Below are positions 1-6,594 of a DNA stretch of 64,000 nt, piece by piece. The DNA lies in assembly GCF_001953865.1 (NCBI RefSeq), contig NZ_MQUQ01000005.1, positions 445,401 to 509,400 on the forward strand, given 5' to 3'. Source of the stretch: Amycolatopsis coloradensis (GTDB lineage Bacteria > Actinomycetota > Actinomycetes > Mycobacteriales > Pseudonocardiaceae). The first letter of the stretch is position 1. Every line of letters begins with the position of its first letter. The notes beneath the pieces were generated by a model. The model had not been told where the DNA came from, did not search any database, and was given only the letters and a program-made list of their open reading frames with translations. The position numbers were made by a program, and so were the translations under genes.

Positions 1-2
1 TC

Positions 3-530
3 GTCCTGATCATGGGTATGCGTGAGGGTGAAGTGCTCGGTCTTCCGGACGAGGCGATCAACTTCGAAACGTCGGAGCTGGATATCTCCTGGCAGTTGCA
101 AAGAGTCCAGAAGAAGCTTCTGCATCGCCAGACGAAGACACCGACGTCTGACGACACCATGCCCCTGATCGACATCGTCACAGCCGCGTTGAACCTGCGG
201 TTGGAGCGTCGGGGGAGGGACAAGGAGAAGGCTGACGCCTGGCTAGACAGCGGGCTCGTGTTCACGACCGAGCACGGCACGCCGATTGAGCCGCGTAACT
301 TTCTCCGGTCGTGGGCGACGCGATGCAGAAAGGCCGGTGTCCGGTACATCACCGTGCACGACGGTCGTCGCTCCTGCGGGTCGCTGCTGGCGGATCTCGA
401 CGTTCACCCTCGGGTCGCGATGCGGATTCTCCGGCACGCTCAGTTCGCGGTCACGATGGAGATCTATACCGAGATCTCGTCGGACCAGACACGGGCGGCG
501 CTCAAGAAACTCGGAGACAGCTTGCAATGA
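3..530 (+). CDS. Tyrosine recombinase/phage integrase, C-terminal part (5' end outside window)
   Basis: The reading frame is open to the left edge, so this is the C-terminal catalytic domain only (about 176 residues). It shows the family landmarks: MGMREGEVLGL near the start (first catalytic Arg of the R..E motif), TVHDGRRSCGSLLADL (H-x-x-R box with H to D-G-R-R spacing typical of the family), and ILRHAQFAVTMEIYTE, which holds the late His and the nucleophile Tyr. Such enzymes cut and rejoin att sites through a phosphotyrosine bond. Its position next to tRNA-Ala suggests that tRNA as its target. A bidirectional terminator follows. Confidence 0.85.
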   Translation, partial: VLIMGMREGEVLGLPDEAINFETSELDISWQLQRVQKKLLHRQTKTPTSDDTMPLIDIVTAALNLRLERRGRDKEKADAWLDSGLVFTTEHGTPIEPRNFLRSWATRCRKAGVRYITVHDGRRSCGSLLADLDVHPRVAMRILRHAQFAVTMEIYTEISSDQTRAALKKLGDSLQ

Positions 531-532
531 CC

Positions 533-557
533 TGCTGCTGTACTTTGCTGCTGTACG
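533..557. repeat. Short direct repeat beside integrase stop
   Basis: TGCTGCTGTAC occurs twice (533-543 and 547-557), 14 bases apart, between the integrase stop codon and the tRNA. Spaced direct repeats next to attP often serve as arm-type integrase sites; that role is a guess here. Confidence 0.35.
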
Positions 558-565
558 GGTAGCAA

Positions 566-599
566 AAAGGCCCTTCCCGACTCCCTGGGAAGGGCCTTT
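566..599. terminator. Bidirectional terminator hairpin between integrase and tRNA-Ala
   Basis: A perfect 13-bp stem (AAAGGCCCTTCCC at 566-578, GGGAAGGGCCTTT at 587-599) with an 8-base loop. A-tract before and T-tract after make it symmetric, so it can end the integrase transcript from the left and the tRNA transcript from the right. Confidence 0.85.
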
Positions 600-608
600 G
601 AGCTGCTG

Positions 609-681
609 TGGAGCTGAGGGGAATCGAACCCCTGACCTTCTCGATGCGAACGAGACGCGCTACCAACTGCGCTACAGCCCC
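609..681 (-). tRNA. tRNA-Ala (anticodon CGC)
   Basis: A complete 73-base cloverleaf: acceptor GGGGCTG paired with CAGCTCC (one G-U), D stem GCGC/GCGC, anticodon stem TCTCG/CGAGA with loop TTCGCAT giving anticodon CGC (Ala, codon GCG), T arm AGGGG-TTCGATT-CCCCT, discriminator A. CCA is not encoded. The 3' end faces the integrase, so the 3' half is the probable attachment core. Confidence 0.95.
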
Positions 682-752
682 TCGTGAAACTTGCCCCCTC
701 ATTCAGGGCTCCATGAGCTTATCAGTGGCTCACGGAGCCCCGAACGCGGGGG

Positions 753-1571
753 TCACTCTCCGGAGGCCCGGCGGAAAGGCCTGGTCCCGGGCTCGTCGAG
801 TTCGTGGAAGGCCGGGTCCTCGTCGTCGAGGTCGACGACGACGGCTTGGCGCCGGAGGCGGGACATCGGGGACGGCTTGCGCTCCACGGCAGCCGAACGT
901 TCGGCGGCGACGACCTCGATGTCCTCGCGGGACTCGCGGGACTCGTGGAGTTCGTCGTCGGCGATCGGCGGGCGGCGTGGGGTGCGAGTGTTGTTGTAGC
1001 GGGCGAGGCGGCGCTGCCGGATGTCGTTCTCGATGCGGACCTGGCGGCGCAGGTACGCGAGATAGCCGATGAGGACGGCGTCGACGACACCGTTGGCCCA
1101 CCAGACCATCGGCGTCAGGAAACCGGCGACGACCGCGGTCGTGACCACCAGCACCAGGAGCGCGATGACGATTCGCTGCCGGAACGCGTACTTGGCGCGC
1201 GCGGCGATGTCGGCCGCCTCGGGGTCGAATCCGCCTCGGCCGGGCCGGTAGCCCGCGCCTTGGCGTTCTCTTTCGGTGTGCGACCCGCGCGAGGGCTGGG
1301 GAAGCGGTTCGGCTTCCGGCTCCTCGTCTTCGAGGTCGGCGTCGAGTTCCGCCTCGAGCTCGGCCAGATCGTCTTCTACCGACGGTTCCGTGTTCTCCGC
1401 CATGGCGAACTCCTCCGGTCCCTCTTGGCGTGTGCTCCCGCTCCGCACGACTCGCGCCGCCAAGGCTGAGTCCGTCGTCCGGGCGACCTGCTGGCGCTTG
1501 CGGGCGACCATGGGCACGAGAACGACGAGCCATGCCGCTGCGAGCGCGACGATGATCACCGAACTGGGCAT
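753..1571 (-). CDS. sepX: SepX/GlpR-type divisome membrane protein
   Basis: 272 residues. TM1 at about 3-22, a cytoplasmic region rich in Asp/Glu (64-88), a hairpin of two TM segments (133-152, 154-173), then a long basic-to-acidic C-terminal tail. This is the layout of SepX (Streptomyces) and GlpR (Corynebacterium), membrane partners of the cell-division machinery; GlpR is the receptor of the gephyrin-like protein Glp. The glp-like gene lies two genes upstream, as in mycobacteria and corynebacteria, which supports the call more than the sequence alone. The start has a strong GGGGAGG Shine-Dalgarno about 12 bases upstream with GGGAG closer. Probably transcribed from its own promoter, because a hairpin precedes it. 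Confidence 0.8.
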   Translation of the reverse strand: MPSSVIIVALAAAWLVVLVPMVARKRQQVARTTDSALAARVVRSGSTRQEGPEEFAMAENTEPSVEDDLAELEAELDADLEDEEPEAEPLPQPSRGSHTERERQGAGYRPGRGGFDPEAADIAARAKYAFRQRIVIALLVLVVTTAVVAGFLTPMVWWANGVVDAVLIGYLAYLRRQVRIENDIRQRRLARYNNTRTPRRPPIADDELHESRESREDIEVVAAERSAAVERKPSPMSRLRRQAVVVDLDDEDPAFHELDEPGTRPFRRASGE

Positions 1572-1667
1572 CTCCCGTCACCTCCCCCGATCCACTGCTG
1601 TAGTCACGCTAGCCACAACAGTCACACACGCCGCGCAGACTCGCCGGTTTCGATCACAGAAAATGCC

Positions 1668-1683
1668 TCACCAAATTAGGTGA
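1668..1683 (-). terminator. Small hairpin after the glp-GNAT operon
   Basis: Read on the minus strand, TCACC-TAATTT-GGTGA is followed by GGCATTTTCTG. It lies 50 bases past the GNAT stop and upstream of sepX. The stem is only 5 bp, so termination would be weak. Confidence 0.4.
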
Positions 1684-1732
1684 ATCTCACAGTTTGTGGT
1701 AACGCGATCACGGGAATGACCCGGTGATGGGG

Positions 1733-2404
1733 TCAAACGCGCTCGGCGAGGCCCTTCGCGACCAGCCGCGAAACCAGTCCGTCACCGGTCTCTTCCTTGG
1801 TGACGGCGTAGCAGAAATGGTCCCGCCAGCCGCCCGCGACGTCGAGGTAGCGTTCGAAAAGCCCCTCTTGCCGGTAGCCCGCCTTGGCGAGAACCCGCAG
1901 GCTGGGGGTGTTTTCGGGGCGGACGGTCGCCTCGAGCCGGTGCAAACCGCCGAAATCGAAGACGTGGTCGGTGACGAGGGCGACGGCGCCGGTCGCGACG
2001 CCGCCGCGGACGATGTCCGATGACACCCAGTAACCGATCCAGGCCGATCGGAGCGACGCCCGGATGACGTTACCCACAGTGATCTGTCCGGCGAAGCGTC
2101 CATCGACCGTGATGGTGAACGGAAGACACTGTCCGCGCCGGGCCAGGCCGCGCAGGGCCAGCCATTGCGACGGCCACGACCAGAACGCGTTGCGATCCGG
2201 CCACGGCCCGATGCCGGTCGGTTCCCACCTCTCGAGGTGCTCGCGGTCCCGCAGCCGGACACGGCTCCACTCGCCGGCGTCCCGCAGCCGGACCGGCCGG
2301 ACGGCGAGGACACCGGCGGGCACCCGGAGCGGCCCGAGTTTCGCGGGCCAGCCGGGGTGCCTGCTCTCGATCGGATACGCGCCGCCGGAGATCGGTGCGC
2401 CCAT
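1733..2404 (-). CDS. RimJ/RimL-type GNAT N-acetyltransferase
   Basis: 223 residues. The family features are the substrate-side ERWEPTGIGPWPDR region, the beta-strand GQITVGNVIR, the acetyl-CoA loop with SSDIVRGGVATGAV (Q/RxxGxG/A-like) and the LEATVRPENTPSLRVLAKAGY segment typical of the RimJ branch that acetylates protein N-termini. The gene corresponds in position to rimJ of the M. tuberculosis galU-moeA1-rimJ-glpR cluster. The ATG overlaps the upstream glp stop (TAATG), so translation is coupled. The substrate is unknown. Confidence 0.85.
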   Translation of the reverse strand: MGAPISGGAYPIESRHPGWPAKLGPLRVPAGVLAVRPVRLRDAGEWSRVRLRDREHLERWEPTGIGPWPDRNAFWSWPSQWLALRGLARRGQCLPFTITVDGRFAGQITVGNVIRASLRSAWIGYWVSSDIVRGGVATGAVALVTDHVFDFGGLHRLEATVRPENTPSLRVLAKAGYRQEGLFERYLDVAGGWRDHFCYAVTKEETGDGLVSRLVAKGLAERV

Positions 2405-3675
2405 TACGCCCGCTGGGCCAGGAAGGTCACCTTGACCTGCTCGCCCGCGGCGACCTCGGTGAGGTCTTCGTCGATGTTGATCAGGCAGTTCGCCTCGGCC
2501 AGCGACGCGAGCAGGTGCGCGCCGGAGGTGCCGAGCGGCTGCACCAGGTACTCGCCGTTGCCCTCGTCGCGCAGCAGTTGGCCGCGCAGGAAGCCTTTGC
2601 GTCCCTTGGTCGAGGTGATCGGGGAGAGCAGTCGCGCGCCGACGATCCGGCGGTGCGGGTTGCGGGTGCCGCGCGCGGCGCGGATCAGCGGGCGGACCAG
2701 CACCTCGAACACGACGAGCGCGCTCATCGGGTTGCCGGGGATCAGGAATGTCGGCACCGAATCGGGGCCGAGCCTGCCGAAGCCCTGCACCGAACCGGGG
2801 TGCATGCCGACGCGGGTCATGTCGATGTGGCCCAGGTCGGACAGCGCCGCGTGGACCTCGTCGCCCGCGCTTCCGCCGGCACCGCCCGCGACGACGACGA
2901 TCTCCGACATCAGCAGGCGGCCTTCGACGATCTCGCGCAGCCGTTTCGGATCGCCGGGGACGATGCCGACGCGGCTCACCTCGGCGCCCGCGTCCCGCGC
3001 GGCCGCGGACAGCGCGTAGGAGTTGACGTCGTAGACCTGCCCGACCGACGGGGTGCGGTCGATGTCGACCAGTTCGTCGCCGACGGACACGATCGAAACC
3101 CGTGGTCGCGGGTACACCAGTACCTTCGCCCTGCCGACCGCGGCGAGCAGGCCGACCTGCGCCGAGCCGATGGTGTCGCCCTTGCGGACGGCGACGTCGC
3201 CGATCTGCACGTCCTCGCCGGTCCGGCGCACGTAGCCGGCGGACGGCACCGACTTGTGCACGGTGACCTTGGCCTGGTGGCCGTCGGTGTAGGCGGTCGG
3301 GACCACGGCATCGGCGAGTGTGGGCAGCGGCGCGCCGGTGTCGACCCGCACGGCCTGGCCCGGCTGCAACCGACGCGGCTGGCGGGAACCGGCGGCGATC
3401 TCGCCGACCACCGGCAACTGCACCGGCTCCTGGCCCGCGGCGCGGACGTCGACGCTTCGTACCGCGTAACCGTCGATGGCGGCCTGGTCGAAACCGGGCA
3501 GCGCGTGTTCGGCGACGACCTCTTCGGCGCACAGAAGGCCTTGGGCCTCGGAGATGGCGACTCGGACCGGACGCGGGCGTACCGCGGCGTCCAGGGTCAG
3601 CGCGATCTGATCCTCGACGGAACGGAACTGTCCCGCGTCTTCGGTCTCGGCCGCTTCGGCGATGGGCTCCGTCAT
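2404..3675 (-). CDS. glp: Gephyrin-like MoeA-family protein (Glp)
   Basis: 423 residues with MoeA N-terminal, MoCF-binding and C-terminal domains. Recognisable blocks are PGFDQAAIDGYAV (60-72), VDTGAPLP (111-118), SVGDELVDI (197-205) and IPGNPMSAL. MoeA inserts molybdate into adenylated molybdopterin. In actinobacteria a paralog next to GlpR/SepX (Glp) has been recruited to cell division. Here the usual SGGVSVG(D/E) loop reads GGAGGSAGDEV (264-274), so the molybdopterin-handling loop is altered. No other molybdenum cofactor genes are nearby, and sepX sits two genes downstream, so the divisome role is the more likely one. Divergent from the 5-FCL gene. Confidence 0.8.
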   Translation of the reverse strand: MTEPIAEAAETEDAGQFRSVEDQIALTLDAAVRPRPVRVAISEAQGLLCAEEVVAEHALPGFDQAAIDGYAVRSVDVRAAGQEPVQLPVVGEIAAGSRQPRRLQPGQAVRVDTGAPLPTLADAVVPTAYTDGHQAKVTVHKSVPSAGYVRRTGEDVQIGDVAVRKGDTIGSAQVGLLAAVGRAKVLVYPRPRVSIVSVGDELVDIDRTPSVGQVYDVNSYALSAAARDAGAEVSRVGIVPGDPKRLREIVEGRLLMSEIVVVAGGAGGSAGDEVHAALSDLGHIDMTRVGMHPGSVQGFGRLGPDSVPTFLIPGNPMSALVVFEVLVRPLIRAARGTRNPHRRIVGARLLSPITSTKGRKGFLRGQLLRDEGNGEYLVQPLGTSGAHLLASLAEANCLINIDEDLTEVAAGEQVKVTFLAQRA

Positions 3676-3857
3676 GACTGGGGGATCTCGATCCGTTCGT
3701 TCGACCAGGCACGCGATGAAGGCCCGTCGGTGAACTGAAGTTCACCGCCGTTACCAGGAGTGATGCGGTCCGAAGTCAGGGAAATCGCCCGATCGGGCAA
3801 GCTCCTCGTCGTCCGTGCCGCCGGGGTGGTCGCTGCGCCTGTCATAGGCGTGAAGCC

Positions 3858-3863
3858 TAACCT
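3858..3863 (+). promoter_or_regulatory. -10 box TAACCT for leaderless 5-FCL mRNA
   Basis: TAACCT ends 6 bases before the GTG at 3870 and no Shine-Dalgarno is present, so transcription should begin at the start codon. Confidence 0.6.
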
Positions 3864-3869
3864 GACCAT

Positions 3870-4466
3870 GTGGGCAAGCCCGGCAATGAACACCTGAGCA
3901 AAGCGGAGTGGCGTTCCCGGATAACTGCCGAACGGCGTTCACAGGTGCCGGAGGACCGGGCGCGGGAGGCGGTGTCGCTGGCCGTCGCGGCCGCCCGGCT
4001 GCCGGGCGCGGTCGTCTGCGCGTACGTGCCGTTCGGGACCGAACCGGGCTCGACGCGGCTCCTTGATCAACTTCTCGACCAGGGCAAACGTGTCCTGCTG
4101 CCGATCGTGCCCGACGAGCCGGGTCCGCTCGGCTGGGCCGCCTACGAAGGCCCGTCGACGCTCGGGCCGGGCAGGCTGCGCGGGTTGCTCGAACCGACCG
4201 GCAGACGGCTCGATCCCGACACGCTGGGGACGGCCGATCTGGTGCTGATCCCCGCGCTCGCCGTCGACGACGAAGGCGTCCGGCTCGGCCGGGGCGCCGG
4301 GTATTACGACCGGTCGCTCTCCTTCGCCGCGCCGGGCGCCGCGCTGATCGCCGTCGTCCGGGACGCCGAACTCGTGCGTGAGTTGCCCGCGGAACCGCAT
4401 GACGTCCGCATGACCGGGGTACTGACCCCGGAGCACGGCCTGGCGCCGCGACCGGTAATACACTGA
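3870..4466 (+). CDS. 5-formyltetrahydrofolate cyclo-ligase
   Basis: 198 residues, normal for the family. It converts 5-formyl-THF to 5,10-methenyl-THF with ATP, recovering folate trapped in the 5-formyl form. Evidence: SKAEWRSRI near the N-terminus, substrate-side YVPFGTEPGSTRLL, and the nucleotide-binding LGRGAGYYDRSL with preceding DLVLIPALAVD. GTG start, apparently leaderless. The uridylyltransferase gene follows after 31 bases in the same direction. Confidence 0.93.
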   Translation: MGKPGNEHLSKAEWRSRITAERRSQVPEDRAREAVSLAVAAARLPGAVVCAYVPFGTEPGSTRLLDQLLDQGKRVLLPIVPDEPGPLGWAAYEGPSTLGPGRLRGLLEPTGRRLDPDTLGTADLVLIPALAVDDEGVRLGRGAGYYDRSLSFAAPGAALIAVVRDAELVRELPAEPHDVRMTGVLTPEHGLAPRPVIH

Positions 4467-4497
4467 CGCCCCGACGCAGTGGTTCAGAAAGGGCACA

Positions 4498-5874
4498 ATG
4501 AGCTCTGACGCGCACCTGTCCGATCGTTTCGCCGAAACGCTGTCGAAAATGCGTTCCGCTGGGGCACACGCCAGGGAACTGGCTGCCCTGCGACGGCGGC
4601 TCGAGCAGCTGTCCGAACCCGGCGCCGGTGAATTGCCGGGAAACGAACTCGAACCTCTCGGTGACATCAGCAGACTCGTGGAGCTGCCCGAGCCGGACGC
4701 CGAGGAAGCGCGCCGGGTACTGGACCGCACGGCCGTTCTCAAGCTCAACGGCGGTCTCGGTACGAGCATGGGGCTCACCGGGCCGAAGTCGTTGCTGGAA
4801 ATCAAACCGGGAAAGACCTTCCTCGACGTCATCGCGATGCAGGTGCTCTCGACCCGCGAGAAGTACGGCGCGCGCCTGCCGCTGATCCTGATGAATTCGG
4901 CGGGCACCCGCGAGCCTTCGCTGGAGTTGCTGAAGAAGTATCCCGATCTCGCCGACGAGACCATCCCGGCCGACTTCCTCCAGGGACGCGAACCGAAGAT
5001 CACCGCAGACGGGAAGCCCGTCGACTGGCCCGCGAACCCGGAACTCGAATGGTGCCCGCCGGGGCACGGCGACATCTATGTCGCGCTCGCGGTGAGCGGG
5101 ATGCTCGAAACGCTGCTGGCGGAAGGCATCCGCTGGTGCTTCGTGTCCAACGCCGACAATCTCGGCGCGCTCCCGGACGCCAGGATCGCCGCTTGGCTCG
5201 GAGGCGAGGACATCCCGTTCGCGATGGAGACCGTGCTCGGCACCGCGGCCGACCGCAAGGGCGGGCACCTCGCGCGGCGCGGCGGCCGGATCGTGCTGCG
5301 CGAGTCCGCGCAGGTGCCCGACGGTGACGACTCGTTCGGCGATGTCGCGAAATGGCGCTTCTTCAACACCAACAACATCTGGTTCGACCTCGGACGCCTG
5401 AAGGCCTTGCAGGACGCCGACCCGGCCGCGCCGGCACTGCCGCTGATCGTGAACCGGAAGACCGTCGACCCGGCCGACGCGGCCAGCACGCCGGTGATCC
5501 AGCTCGAAACGGCGATGGGCGCGGCCATCGGTTCGCTCGAGGGCGCGCGGGCCATCGAGATCCCGCGGACCCGGTTCGCCCCGGTCAAGACCACCGACGA
5601 CCTGCTCGTCGTCCGCTCCGACGCGTATGTGCTCGACGACGGCGGGGAGATGATCCCCGAGTTCACCACCACCACCCCGCCGGTCGTGTCGCTGAGCAAG
5701 GAGTTCTACAAGCTCCTGCCCGACTTCGACGCTCGCATCCCCGACGCTCCTTCGCTCAAGGAGTGCACGAGCCTCGAAGTGGACGGCGACGTCACCTTCG
5801 GGAAGAACGTCGTCGTCCGGGGCGACGTGAAGATCGCCGGTCCGAAAACCATCCCGGACGGCGAAATCCTCTAG
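4498..5874 (+). CDS. UTP--glucose-1-phosphate uridylyltransferase, eukaryotic UGP2 type
   Basis: 458 residues; makes UDP-glucose from UTP and glucose-1-phosphate. The nucleotide loop KLNGGLGTSMGLTGPKSL (about 82-99) is the signature of the UDPGP fold family found in animals, yeast and plants, quite unlike the bacterial GalU loop. Further matches are NSAGTREPSLELL-like, ECPPGHGDIY (here WCPPGHGDIY), SNADNLGAL, and FNTNNIWFDL. The C-terminus ends in a short beta-helix (VDGDVTFGKNVVVRGDVKI). It occupies the galU position of the mycobacterial cluster. An AGAAAGGGCACA Shine-Dalgarno precedes the ATG. Its stop codon overlaps that of the convergent methyltransferase at CTAG. Confidence 0.93.
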   Translation: MSSDAHLSDRFAETLSKMRSAGAHARELAALRRRLEQLSEPGAGELPGNELEPLGDISRLVELPEPDAEEARRVLDRTAVLKLNGGLGTSMGLTGPKSLLEIKPGKTFLDVIAMQVLSTREKYGARLPLILMNSAGTREPSLELLKKYPDLADETIPADFLQGREPKITADGKPVDWPANPELEWCPPGHGDIYVALAVSGMLETLLAEGIRWCFVSNADNLGALPDARIAAWLGGEDIPFAMETVLGTAADRKGGHLARRGGRIVLRESAQVPDGDDSFGDVAKWRFFNTNNIWFDLGRLKALQDADPAAPALPLIVNRKTVDPADAASTPVIQLETAMGAAIGSLEGARAIEIPRTRFAPVKTTDDLLVVRSDAYVLDDGGEMIPEFTTTTPPVVSLSKEFYKLLPDFDARIPDAPSLKECTSLEVDGDVTFGKNVVVRGDVKIAGPKTIPDGEIL

Positions 5875-6594
5875 TCCCGCTGGGCGATGAACACGTACTC
5901 GCGTCCTGGACGGTCGGGGGCGTCCCGGACGTCCAGGACGCGGAAGCCGTGTTCGCCCAACAGCGTTTCCAGGTCTTCGCGCTCGCGGAACCACAGTTTC
6001 GAATCCGAGGTGACGACCTCGCCGTCTTCGAACCGGTAGCTGTACCGGAACGAGACGAACGGGAGGTCGACCTCGGTGACCTCGCGCCACTGCTCGACCT
6101 CGCCGACGCCTGGGACGTCGATGGTGTCGTGCGCGGTGTCGGCTGCCCAGTCCTCCCAGGCGCGGCGGTCCGGGCGCCGGATTTCGAACACCAGGTGCCC
6201 ACCCGGTGTCAGCGCGGTGTGGACGCCTTCGAGAGTCCGGTTCCATTCGTCGTCGGTCAGGAAGACCTGGGCCACGTTCCCGGTCATCACCGCGAGATCG
6301 GCGCCCGCCTCGCCCACCGCCTTCGCGTCACCCATGGACCCAGGTGATCTTGCCTTCCGGATCCTTGGCCTTGGCGATCTCCAACGACGCCTCGGCCGGA
6401 TCGACCCCCACGACCTCGATCCCGCGTCCGGCGAGGAGAACGGCCAGGCAACCGGTGCCGCAGCCGACGTCGAGCACTTTCTTCGCCCCGAGTTCGCCGA
6501 TGATGGCGAGGTAGTGGTCCAGGTCGTCGCGAGCGCCGTCGAAGGCGTCGTAGATCGGTGCGAGCCGGGCATGGGCGAAGAGCGCGTCAGGCAT
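5871..6594 (-). pseudogene. Class I SAM-dependent methyltransferase with a frameshift
   Basis: The first 88 codons (from 6594) give a clean Rossmann methyltransferase start with KVLDVGCGTGCLAVLLA and VVGVDPAEASLE, then run into a stop after ITWVHG. The rest of the protein (GDAKAVGEAGADLAVMTGN onward, to a normal C-terminus) continues in another frame. Removing one base from the CCC run at 6331-6333 restores ITWVHGDAKAV and a full protein of about 240 residues. It is therefore a recent one-base insertion or a sequencing error. The start overlaps the upstream MMPL gene by 8 bases, so it is the last gene of that operon. Substrate unknown. Confidence 0.85.

Larger units (their letters stand above)
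1..608. mobile_element. Right end of a tRNA-Ala-integrated element
   Basis: The window opens inside a tyrosine integrase gene whose 3' end lies about 80 bases from the 3' end of a tRNA-Ala gene. An integrase beside a tRNA 3' end is the usual arrangement of actinomycete integrative elements (pSAM2-like AICEs) and prophages, which recombine into tRNA 3' halves and rebuild the tRNA. The other attachment site lies outside the window, so the size and type of the element cannot be judged. The remainder could also be a decayed integrase relic. Confidence 0.6.

Noticed and set aside
3751..6246. An 831-codon frame antisense to 5-FCL and the uridylyltransferase
   Set aside because: Arg/Pro/Ala-rich product without family pattern; it mirrors two confident genes and is explained by high-GC antisense openness.
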